This document shows positions 50,042-57,970 of a DNA stretch of 64,000 nt, piece after piece. The stretch comes from Occallatibacter riparius (GTDB lineage Bacteria; Acidobacteriota; Terriglobia; Terriglobales; Acidobacteriaceae): positions 5,518,001 to 5,582,000 of the forward strand of contig NZ_CP093313.1 of the NCBI RefSeq assembly GCF_025264625.1, read 5' to 3'. The notes below the pieces were generated by a model. That model made no database searches. It was not told the origin of the DNA and was given only the letters and a program-made list of their open reading frames with translations. The position numbers and the translations under genes were made by a program. Positions within the stretch are counted from its first letter, which is position 1. Every line of letters starts with the position of its first letter.

Positions 50042-52462
50042 ATGGAACGGGCGAGCCAGCAGGCCCAGACACAGACGACCGCCACACCGGAGCAGACCCG
50101 CGCCGCCACGCCCGAATCCGCGCGGGCCCAGCCTTCCCCCGCCTACTTCGGCAACCGCGCAGCATTGCGCCGCCTCGCCGCGGGCAATCCCATCCTCCAG
50201 CGCAGCCTCCTGCCACAAGCCGCTGCTCTGCAGGTGAGTCGCAAGTGCGCCCACTGCGAGGAGGAAGAAGCCGCAGTCCAGCGCAAGGAAAGCGGCGCAG
50301 AACAGGCCCGCCCAGCCACGGCTCCGCCCTCGGTTCATGAAGCATTGGCCGGCTCCGGCCAGCCTCTCGATCCTGCGACGCGCGCCTTCATGGAGCCTCG
50401 CTTCGGAAGCAGCTTCGACCAGGTCCGCATCCACACCGGCGCTCAGCCGTCAGACTCGGCCCGCGCCGTCGGCGCTTCCGCCTACACCGTCGGCCGCGAC
50501 ATCGTCTTCGCCACCGGACACTACGCACCCGACACCGCAAAAGGCCGCCGCCTGCTGGCGCACGAGCTGACTCACGTGCTGCAGCAAAACTCCGGGCCCG
50601 TGGCCCGCCGGCTGCAGCGCGACCTCATCTACGGCAGCGACTACAAACGCCCGTACTCCGACGACGCCACGGAGACACGCAGCTCTGAAGCCGGAACCTG
50701 GTATCCGGCAACGATCGACTTTTCGGCCACGGCGAGCAGTTCCGGAGGCGGCTCCGGCGCTCCGACGTTCGACGATCTGATCAAAGCCATCAAGGCCAAG
50801 GGAACGGGCTCCATCACCTCGCTCGGCATCATCGGCCACGCCACAACAGATCTGATTTCGCTGAGCGGGACCATCACAACGAATCCGGCGAACGTCACGT
50901 TCACGGGCGGCGGCGTGATCGACTCCGCTGGGATCAAGGCGAAGATGGCTGACATCACGGCGGTGCGCGACCGCTTCGCAGCGGGCGCGAAGATCGTGCT
51001 CTATGGCTGCCACGCCGGCATCGGCAACTCGCTGATGGCCGATTTGAGCAGCGCGTTCCAGGTGTGCGTTGAAGGCTTCTCCGATGAGGTGTGGTGGTGT
51101 ATCACCTGGCAGGGCGGCACACGCAAGATCATCTCGCGTGGGCGCACCTATGTGGACACGAGCGGCATGATGGCCGCCGGGCTGGTGCCGAAGGATTGCC
51201 AAGGAACGTTCGGCGCCGATATCACCACACTCAAGCCTGACAAGAAAGACTGCTCGGGTGTTCCGAAGACGGCACCGGCGCAGCCCAATCCCGGGAAGCA
51301 GAGCGCGGATTCGGAATCGGCTGCGCCGGATGCAGCTCCTGAGCAGGCGGCGCCTGCGATTCAGACCAAGCTGGAGATCAACACGCCGGGCGATGCGTTC
51401 GAGCAGGAGGCAGACCAGGTTGCGGATCGGGTGATGCGGATGGTGGAGCCGGGTGCGCTGTCGGGTGCGGTGTCGGCCGCTCCGCCGCTGATTCAGCGTG
51501 AAGAGGCGGAGGCGGATATCGGCGCACTGACCAACAAGATCGAGCAAATGGTGCGGCCGGGGAACGATGAGAAGGGCGCGCTCGACAAGCTCAAGGCGAT
51601 GGACATGGCGGTCCTGCTGAAGGTCGTCGAGCAGCTTTTCGACGATGGCAGCGGGAGCTCCGGTGATGAGGGGAAGCAGAACTCGTACACCGTTCTTGGC
51701 ATCGATATTCTGCCGCCGGATGCGCGCGAGGCAGGTCCGGGCGACAGCCTCACCGTCGCTGAGCGAACACGGCTCAGAGCTGCGTGGGATGCGGCTCCGA
51801 CCAGGAAGCTGCGCAATCCGACGAAAGGCGATCCAGGGACGAATCCGACGCTTTCGCAGTCACGCGACAAGTCTGGTGGCACGGCTATGGCGCGGCCGGG
51901 CGACTGGGGCGAGGATCCGGGAGGCAACACGTGGGTTTGCCACACGGATGGCATACGCAGCTACTTTGCCAGCGGGATTGCGAGCGACTTCAGGACTTCG
52001 ACCTGGCTCGGCAACAATCCCAGCAACTTCGACTACACGGCGTTGACGAAGCGGGCGATCAGCTCGTTTCACTGGGGAAAAGGCCCGCACCACTTCGCTA
52101 TCTATTTCACGGAGGATGATGCGAGCGCGGATCTGAAGGAGCGCGTGAAGCCGGCGGGGACCATTCTGAACTACATCAAGACTCACCTGGGGAACAATCC
52201 CAAGGACAAGAACCGGAGTCCGGAAGAGTACATCGCGGATATGAATCGTGTGCTGACGGAGAAGATCAATGGAGGCGATTCGACGGTGTCTTGGACGGAC
52301 GATGCGGCGAAGTGGGCCAACATGATGAGGGGTTTCAAGTCGGCTGAGGGATGGAAGGTTGGGACTACGATCACGGCTGGAAACGTGAAGACGCTGTCTT
52401 CGAAGGCGCAGGACGCGGCGCTGATTGCGTATTACCAGAAGCTGCTTGGCGTCGGGCCGTAG
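50042..52462 (+). CDS. DUF4157 (eCIS-core) multidomain protein with caspase-like His/Cys pair
   Basis: An 806-aa protein; ATG 50042 is chosen (frame opens at TTG 49976). Residues 1-100 are Gln/Ala-rich linker with CAHCEEEE. Residues about 105-185 are the DUF4157 domain with zincin-like HELTH (H174-H178) in LLAHELTHVLQQ. Residues about 230-380 contain LGIIGHATTDLISLSG (H266) and KIVLYGCHAGIGNSL (C323), spacing and context of clan-CD (caspase/C80-like) peptidases. Residues about 443-467 (KLEINTPGDAFEQEADQVAD) repeat the linker usually found before DUF4157. The C-terminal 300 residues are unrecognised. No signal peptide and no eCIS structural genes nearby. Codon endings change from C to G at about residue 215. 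Confidence 0.82.
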   Translation: MERASQQAQTQTTATPEQTRAATPESARAQPSPAYFGNRAALRRLAAGNPILQRSLLPQAAALQVSRKCAHCEEEEAAVQRKESGAEQARPATAPPSVHEALAGSGQPLDPATRAFMEPRFGSSFDQVRIHTGAQPSDSARAVGASAYTVGRDIVFATGHYAPDTAKGRRLLAHELTHVLQQNSGPVARRLQRDLIYGSDYKRPYSDDATETRSSEAGTWYPATIDFSATASSSGGGSGAPTFDDLIKAIKAKGTGSITSLGIIGHATTDLISLSGTITTNPANVTFTGGGVIDSAGIKAKMADITAVRDRFAAGAKIVLYGCHAGIGNSLMADLSSAFQVCVEGFSDEVWWCITWQGGTRKIISRGRTYVDTSGMMAAGLVPKDCQGTFGADITTLKPDKKDCSGVPKTAPAQPNPGKQSADSESAAPDAAPEQAAPAIQTKLEINTPGDAFEQEADQVADRVMRMVEPGALSGAVSAAPPLIQREEAEADIGALTNKIEQMVRPGNDEKGALDKLKAMDMAVLLKVVEQLFDDGSGSSGDEGKQNSYTVLGIDILPPDAREAGPGDSLTVAERTRLRAAWDAAPTRKLRNPTKGDPGTNPTLSQSRDKSGGTAMARPGDWGEDPGGNTWVCHTDGIRSYFASGIASDFRTSTWLGNNPSNFDYTALTKRAISSFHWGKGPHHFAIYFTEDDASADLKERVKPAGTILNYIKTHLGNNPKDKNRSPEEYIADMNRVLTEKINGGDSTVSWTDDAAKWANMMRGFKSAEGWKVGTTITAGNVKTLSSKAQDAALIAYYQKLLGVGP

Positions 52463-52925
52463 AGGTTTTTGGGGTATTTACCAAGCAGTACAAATGGGCT
52501 TCTATTCGGAAGATGGGCTTCAGGAGGCCTATGATTTATGGAATTCGTATAAGCTATTTATTGTGTATTACTTAACTGCGTTTTAGGCGAAGAAAAGGAG
52601 GGGTAAAAACAGGGGTAGGGGTAGCTAATTTTCTAGTAACCCCAGTTACGGCTTAGTTAACGACCTCTTCTGTCCTTCCTGGGCGGTGCGCGGCCAGTAC
52701 TCGTTCGCTATTTCAAGAACAAGCCTCGGGAGATCAGACACTACTCCCTGCCTTCTAAAAGGCCCTCCTATGGTAGGAGGTCTGGGATTCTGCGTATGTG
52801 ATGGTGATCACGATGGTTCAAAGTTCAGGACGGGCGGACGGTGAGTGGATTATCTCTCCCACCCAAGCAGAGCTTGGATGGGGCACCCCAGAGTTGTGGA
52901 TGATTTTGTCGCCTAGAATGGACCT
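52463..52925. other. gene-free stretch, partly AT-rich
   Basis: 52530-52580 is AT-rich (TATTTATTGTGTATTACTTA). CCTCCTA TGG TAGGAGG forms a hairpin at about 52767-52783. TGTGGATGA (52895-52903) is one mismatch from a DnaA box. No gene seen. Confidence 0.45.
52854..52889 (-). repeat. dispersed hairpin repeat, GGTGCCCCATCC type, copy 3 (inverted)
   Basis: TCTCCCACCCAAGC AGA GCTTGGATGGGGCACC, the inverse of copies 1 and 2, again with pairing arms. Confidence 0.7.
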
Positions 52926-53570
52926 ATGATTCTCGAGACGTTTCCGGTTGGGCCGCTGCAATGCAACTGCACGATTCTCGGCGATGACGCGGCCGGCGAG
53001 GCCATCGTCATCGATCCCGGAGACGACATCTCACGGATTCACAAGCGCCTGACTGAACTGGGGCTCAAGCTCAAGCAGATCCTCATTACGCATGGGCACA
53101 TTGACCATGTGGGCGGCGCGCTGAAGCTGAAGCGGCTGACAGGGGCGCCGATTCTGCTGAACGAGAATGACCTACCCCAACTCAACCTGATGGACAAGCA
53201 GGCTGCCTGGCTGGGGGTGACAACGCCCGAGGTCGCCCCGCCGGATGAGAGCCTGACCGACGGAATGACGGTCGGACTCACTTCTCTTCCTGCGCAGGTG
53301 CTTCATACGCCGGGGCACACGCAGGGATCGGTCTGCCTGCACTTCGCGCCACTGAACATGGTGATTGCCGGCGATACGCTGTTTGCCGGAAGCATTGGGC
53401 GCACTGATTTGCCAGGGGGTGATGGGGCCCAGATCATCCGCTCGATTGAGTCGCGGCTGCTGGCGCTGCCGGATGACACGCGCGTGATTCCGGGGCATGG
53501 ACCGGCCACCACCATCGGCGATGAGCGGGAGAGCAATCCGTTTTTGCGCGGGGGATGGGCGAGGATGTAG
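52926..53570 (+). CDS. metallo-beta-lactamase-fold hydrolase (glyoxalase II-like)
   Basis: A 214-aa MBL protein: ILITHGHIDHVGGALKLKRL (HxHxDH), VLHTPGHTQGSVCLHF, IAGDTLFAGSIGRTDLPGGD and VIPGHGPATTIGDERESNPF. All five zinc ligands are present. It matches the short YcbL/glyoxalase-II-like class that hydrolyses thioesters such as S-lactoylglutathione. Codons end in G, matching its right-hand neighbours. Confidence 0.93.
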   Translation: MILETFPVGPLQCNCTILGDDAAGEAIVIDPGDDISRIHKRLTELGLKLKQILITHGHIDHVGGALKLKRLTGAPILLNENDLPQLNLMDKQAAWLGVTTPEVAPPDESLTDGMTVGLTSLPAQVLHTPGHTQGSVCLHFAPLNMVIAGDTLFAGSIGRTDLPGGDGAQIIRSIESRLLALPDDTRVIPGHGPATTIGDERESNPFLRGGWARM

Positions 53571-53930
53571 GGAGTCAGTTTCGCCCTGCCGTCGCGGCGA
53601 AGGCACTACGCTGGAATCCGGCGGGGGCTCCTCCTGGGTTCCATCGAGCTTGGATCGCTTCACCCCCCGAAATTGCACGGTCTTGTCGACTTGGCACACC
53701 ATGAGCCAGAGGGCTCCGCTCTGCTGGTCGAGCAAAAAAGGTGTGGGAGTGAATCAGGCGTCCGCCCCACTTGGACCGGGGCATTGATGAGCGAGTAATG
53801 GCTTGTTGGCGCGGCCGCTTTCAGCGGAGGTACGGGCGTGGGAGTGAAAAACACAAAATCAAGACCGACGAGGGTGAAGATGCAGGCCATCACAAACGGA
53901 ACCATGGCTCTTTAAAACAAGCGGTGATTA
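53571..53930. other. gene-free stretch between MBL and accessory module
   Basis: No credible gene. A minus-strand frame at 53660-53905 (starting VPFVMACIFTLVGLDFVFF) has a hydrophobic start but a nonsense-like remainder. Possibly the remnant of an insertion boundary. Confidence 0.4.
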
Positions 53931-54191
53931 CTAGCGCCTTCCGGAGTAGCGGCGGGAGTCCCTGCGAGACCTCGGAGCCGTGCGGTGCATCGTCCCTCTG
54001 GGGCGGTACGGATTGGCGCGGCGCTCATGTTCGGAAACTGAAAGCTCTTTCAGGCCCTTGGCCGATGTGGTGGCCATCATCCGCAAAAAGCTCGTACCGC
54101 AAACGCGGCACTGGACGGTGCCGTCCGGTTCATCCGGACCGTCCACTCTCCGCCCGCTGCCTTCACACCGAACCATCTTGGGCTTTGTCAT
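53931..54191 (-). CDS. small zinc-ribbon-like protein
   Basis: An 86-aa basic protein. MTKPKMVRCEGSGRRV then DGTVQCRVCGTSFLRM gives three cysteines and possible fourth ligand (His/Cys further on), and a long Arg-rich tail (RSRRDSRRYSGRR). It looks like a minimal zinc ribbon for nucleic-acid binding. It lies 29 bases downstream of the HEPN gene stop on the same strand and may belong to that module. Confidence 0.5.
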   Translation of the reverse strand: MTKPKMVRCEGSGRRVDGPDEPDGTVQCRVCGTSFLRMMATTSAKGLKELSVSEHERRANPYRPRGTMHRTAPRSRRDSRRYSGRR

Positions 54192-54219
54192 CAGGACAGA
54201 CCTCCAACCTAAACGCTGG

Positions 54220-54975
54220 TCATTTCAGCTTGAGCACCACGTTATCCACTAGGTCAACTATCAGCGCATCAGTTTGGAGTTGTCCTATGCTCACGCTGGA
54301 CGGATGCGCGGCGGAGTTTCGCTTTCCTAGCTTCTCATCCATGATCTTGAACACATCCTTGGTGATGATGCCCGCGTCCTTGCAGATCGTGATGACTTCA
54401 GACTCTTTCAACTCTTGCATGAAGTCATCAATCACGCTGACTGTCCGTGTGCCGCTCTTATGATGACCCGGATATTTCACCAACCATCGTGCGTTGAAGT
54501 CAGCTAGGCGGTGCTTGATGACGTAATCGCAGAGGTGGTGATATGTGAGGTTCCAAGCCATCACTACAGTAGCTCGGAATGCCCCGTGCTCATAGCAGAT
54601 CAGTGTCTCATCAAGGAAAGTGCGCTCTGCGAGGTCCGGCACTTTTGCGGGAAGGTCACGCAAGATAGCTGTCACTTGTACTTTGTGACCACTCGGAGTA
54701 TATGCTGCCGCCAAGTGATCCCGAACTTCACCAGCAAGCCTGTAGCCGGAACTGTTCTTGATGAGTTGCTTTTGATCGACAAGGTTCTTGAAATACCCGC
54801 TGAACGAAGACGGGGGAATCTCATGCAGCGTGTCGTAACACTTTTTCACGTCAGCCGGAGAGAAGGTATCTTTCCCTACGTGGACGTGGAGGTACCACCC
54901 GAACAGCTTGATTTTCTCGGGATGACCCTTTTGCGAGAATCCGGGGACCATCTGCTTGAAGTCCGCTAGTAGCAT
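54220..54975 (-). CDS. HEPN-like protein with RNxxAH motif
   Basis: A 251-aa helical protein of lower GC. The N-terminal half resembles a winged-helix pair (DTFSPADVKKCYDTLHEIPP; FKNLVDQKQLIKNSSGYRLA). The C-terminal half has FRATVVMAWNLTYHHLCDYV and KLGKRNSAAHPSSVSIGQLQ, where R-N-S-A-A-H fits the RX4-6H catalytic motif of HEPN RNases, followed by LIVDLVDNVVLKL. HEPN proteins act in phage defence and toxin-antitoxin pairs. It starts seven bases after the upstream gene ends. Confidence 0.75.
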   Translation of the reverse strand: MLLADFKQMVPGFSQKGHPEKIKLFGWYLHVHVGKDTFSPADVKKCYDTLHEIPPSSFSGYFKNLVDQKQLIKNSSGYRLAGEVRDHLAAAYTPSGHKVQVTAILRDLPAKVPDLAERTFLDETLICYEHGAFRATVVMAWNLTYHHLCDYVIKHRLADFNARWLVKYPGHHKSGTRTVSVIDDFMQELKESEVITICKDAGIITKDVFKIMDEKLGKRNSAAHPSSVSIGQLQTDALIVDLVDNVVLKLK

Positions 54976-54982
54976 AAGTCAG

Positions 54983-55636
54983 CTATTGAGGTCCTGCCTT
55001 TGATACGGCACGCGCCGCGTCCAGACCAATTTGCGTCAGCTTCCATGTCTTGGCGCTCGGGTGCTCGAAATAGCTGTTCTTGCTCTTCATGTAGCGGATG
55101 GGCTGAGAAAAATCAACCTGCTCATTCCACTTGACAGCTCTGAACAAAGTGAAAATGTGGTTTGTAGAAAACTCAGGTGTCCCTGCATTTTCCGTCACCC
55201 AAAGGGCCGCGAGCAGATACCTCTCATTGTCGCTTTTGGGCGAGTATTGGGCCGCAAATTCCTTCCAAGGCTTGTCACTCACGGACAAATCAAACGTGTC
55301 CATGAACTTCGGTTTTGAAATGGACCGTGGCTTGCCGTTGCCTGAGGCTGCCGGGGCGTCGATGGTGACCGCCGCGTCTTCCTCATCCGCTTGTTCGGTT
55401 TCCAACTCCGGGTCTTCAGGCAATTCAACCTTGCCTTGTGCACCAGGTAGGCGCTTCACTGTGGTGACCACGGTCTGCCCAGTGCCGAGTGCGGCAACGG
55501 CATGATTGAGCGCGTCAAACCCCTTGCGCATCGTGTCTCCGCTTCCCTTAATGCGGAGTACGAAGACTGTCATCTCTTCCTGTGCGTCTTGCCCGAGACC
55601 GCCACTAGGCACAGAACCCCTTACACCCTTAGCCAT
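54983..55636 (-). CDS. winged-helix-like partner of the HEPN protein
   Basis: A 217-aa protein; ATG 55636 follows GGAG by eight bases (the frame opens earlier). The N-terminal 90 residues are MAKGVRGSVPSGGLGQDAQE and a beta strand region (EEMTVFVLRIKGSGDTMRKG). A disordered acidic linker (about 75-110) follows. The C-terminal 110 residues have DNERYLLAALWVTENAGTPE and WKLTQIGLDAARAV, a winged-helix arrangement. It may be the DNA-binding or antitoxin-like partner. Confidence 0.7.
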   Translation of the reverse strand: MAKGVRGSVPSGGLGQDAQEEMTVFVLRIKGSGDTMRKGFDALNHAVAALGTGQTVVTTVKRLPGAQGKVELPEDPELETEQADEEDAAVTIDAPAASGNGKPRSISKPKFMDTFDLSVSDKPWKEFAAQYSPKSDNERYLLAALWVTENAGTPEFSTNHIFTLFRAVKWNEQVDFSQPIRYMKSKNSYFEHPSAKTWKLTQIGLDAARAVSKAGPQ

Positions 55637-55912
55637 TGATGTAGCTCCGATAGCAGGAGTGTAGCGGAAATGGGGCACTTATGGTACATGACGTTGGTTT
55701 TTCTTCGCCAGCTTGGACACACGCATCTGGAAAATGCGAAAGCGCAACCCTCCGACGCGTGGCCCGGTGGGTCATTGATCAGCGTCTCACCTGATAACAC
55801 ACCCATATTCGCACCAGAAGAGAACATTAACCTTTGAATCAGCTACTTACGCCAACGAGTTCAATTAACACTTAAACCAGCCCGCTTGTATTGTTAGCCC
55901 TTTGATTCGTTC

Positions 55913-57064
55913 CTAAATAGTTAGTAACGTGTTCACTCCCTTACGAAAGTCGGGTTCGGGAGTGAGCAGGCTGAGGACAAGCCAGCCCGACGGCGGCAGG
56001 CCGAAGAAGTGGCCGGGATGGATCCAGACGCCGAGGTCGAGGAGGCGACGGACTGTGACTTCATCTGGCTGCACTGCGGCGATGCGGAGCACCGCGTACC
56101 ATCCTCCTTCGACAATGAGCCGGCGGACGATGCGATCACCGGCGAGTTGGCGGTCTAACTCGGCCAGGTTCGCGGTGACACGGGCGAGGATCTGCTGCTG
56201 AATGGTCGCGCGACCAGCAAGCCAGGCGGGGAGGGCGGTCTGCACGGGCGCATTCATGGATAGGAACGTGTCGGCGATGACTTCGAGGCGGTCGAGTGCG
56301 GCGGTGCGCTCGGGACCGGTGGCGACGATCCAGGCGGCTTTCATTTGGGGAAGGCCGCAGATCTTGCTGAGTCCGGAGACGACGAAGACGGGGACGCCTT
56401 CGAGGCCGGCGGCGAACGTCGCGGGGCGGTTGGCTGGATCGAAGGGGTAGTCGAGGAAGACCTCGTCGACGATGAGGGAGAGGTTGTGTTCGCGGCAGAG
56501 GGCGGCCAGTTCCCTTGCCTCCCAGGTTCGAGTGAAGTGGCCGGTGGGGTTGTTGGGATGGACGAGGACGATGGCGCGGGTGGCGGGAGTGATGGCGCGG
56601 CGGAAGCCTTCGGGGTCGATTTGCCAGCCGTGGTCGTAGACGAGCGGCGCGGTTTGGAGGCGCACGTCGTCGAGGGCGGCGAGGAAGTCGAAGAGCGGGT
56701 AGCCGGGCTGGGGGACGAGGATCTCGCTGCCGGGATCGCAGAGCAGGCGGAAGAGGTAGCTGTAGGCCTCGCTGGTGCTGGTGGTGAGGATGACCTGGTG
56801 GGGCGAGACCTGCGCGCCGTGGTCGGCGTAGTAGGCGGAGACGGCTTCGCGGGCAAGAAGCATGCCGCGGGGGTCGGGGTCGTAGTCGAGGGCGCGGGGA
56901 TTGCGCAGCGCGTCGAGGAGGTCTGCGGGGTATTCGAATCCGCAGCGAGTGGGATTGGAAGCGGTGAGGTCGATTGTGGGCAGGCCGGCGCGGAGACGCT
57001 CGCGATGGGCGCGGGCGAGGTCGGTTTCTTCGGTGTTCCAGTTGGTTCGTTGCGAGAACTGCAT
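55913..57064 (-). CDS. class I/II PLP-dependent aminotransferase
   Basis: A 383-aa enzyme: LTASNPTRCGFEYPADLLDA, TTSTSEAYSYLFRLLCDPGS, QPGYPLFDFLAALDDVRLQT, HPNNPTGHFTR, LIVDEVFLDYPF and the PLP-lysine in VVSGLSKICGLPQMKAAWIV. It belongs to the aspartate/aromatic aminotransferase fold. The substrate is not evident. It is divergent from the HAD gene at 57174. Confidence 0.92.
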   Translation of the reverse strand: MQFSQRTNWNTEETDLARAHRERLRAGLPTIDLTASNPTRCGFEYPADLLDALRNPRALDYDPDPRGMLLAREAVSAYYADHGAQVSPHQVILTTSTSEAYSYLFRLLCDPGSEILVPQPGYPLFDFLAALDDVRLQTAPLVYDHGWQIDPEGFRRAITPATRAIVLVHPNNPTGHFTRTWEARELAALCREHNLSLIVDEVFLDYPFDPANRPATFAAGLEGVPVFVVSGLSKICGLPQMKAAWIVATGPERTAALDRLEVIADTFLSMNAPVQTALPAWLAGRATIQQQILARVTANLAELDRQLAGDRIVRRLIVEGGWYAVLRIAAVQPDEVTVRRLLDLGVWIHPGHFFGLPPSGWLVLSLLTPEPDFRKGVNTLLTI

Positions 57065-57173
57065 GTGAGGTCCGCTGCCAGAATATCGTTCCGGGCGGCG
57101 GGATCATGGAGAATGGATTCAGAAGCGTTTGGCTGCCGGCGCGCATCCCCATTCATAACTCGAGGAGGAAGTA

Positions 57174-57806
57174 TTGAGCATTCGTGCGGTGATCTTTGAC
57201 TACGGAATGGTGTTGACCGGGCAGCCTGTGCAAGCGGCTCATGAGGGCATGGTGCGGATCTCGGGGCTGCCGGTGGATGAGTTCGAGAAGCACTACTGGG
57301 CGGACAGGCACGCGTATGACGAAGGCAAGTTGAGCGGGGTCACGTTCTGGCAGAAGTTCAGACAGGAAACCGGGCTTGCGTTGACCGATCAGCAACTGGA
57401 TGAGTTGAACCATCTGGATGCGAGGATGTGGACGACGTCCGATCCGCAGATGCTGGCGTGGCATGACCAGTTGAAGGCGCGCGGGATCAAGACGGCAATT
57501 CTGTCGAACATGGGCGACTCGGTGCTGGAGCATATTGAGCGCGAGTTTGCGTGGATTCATGGATTCGACGCGCTGGTGTGGTCGTATCAGTTGGGGATGG
57601 CGAAGCCTGCTCCGGAGATTTATCGGCATGCGCTGGAGAAGCTGGGGACGCGGGCGGAGGAGACTCTGTTCCTGGATGACAAGCAAGTGAACATTGATGC
57701 GGCTCGGGAGCTGGGCATTGAGGGGCTGCTGTTCACGAATGTCGATCAGTTGCGGCGGGACCTGGTGAGCCTGGGGTTCGATCGGGATCTGCCGCTGCCG
57801 GCGTAG
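57174..57806 (+). CDS. HAD-superfamily hydrolase (subfamily IA, epoxide-hydrolase/sugar-phosphatase-like)
   Basis: A 210-aa protein starting at TTG with GGAGGAAGTA upstream. IRAVIFDYGMVLTGQP is motif I (D...), IKTAILSNMGDSVLEHIERE motif II, KPAPEIYRHALEKLG motif III and ETLFLDDKQVNIDAARELGI motif IV. The FDYGMVL form is typical of HAD-IA with an alpha-helical cap. Substrate unknown. Confidence 0.88.
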   Translation: MSIRAVIFDYGMVLTGQPVQAAHEGMVRISGLPVDEFEKHYWADRHAYDEGKLSGVTFWQKFRQETGLALTDQQLDELNHLDARMWTTSDPQMLAWHDQLKARGIKTAILSNMGDSVLEHIEREFAWIHGFDALVWSYQLGMAKPAPEIYRHALEKLGTRAEETLFLDDKQVNIDAARELGIEGLLFTNVDQLRRDLVSLGFDRDLPLPA

Positions 57807-57970
57807 TTTTCAGTTGTCAGCTTGGACACAACCGATTTGGAGTCCGATCGGCTACACTGCTTTCCGATCAGGAAAGGGCTGCTCAACCGTTTTATAACGA
57901 GCGAGTAAGGTCTCTGCATATGCATGGCTCAGGAGACCGATGAGCATGCCCTTTGATTCAAGGGGGCGGT

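Noticed and set aside
54239..54250. TTATCCACT as a DnaA box
   Set aside because: It is inside the coding end of the HEPN-like gene and isolated; a single mismatch word is expected by chance.
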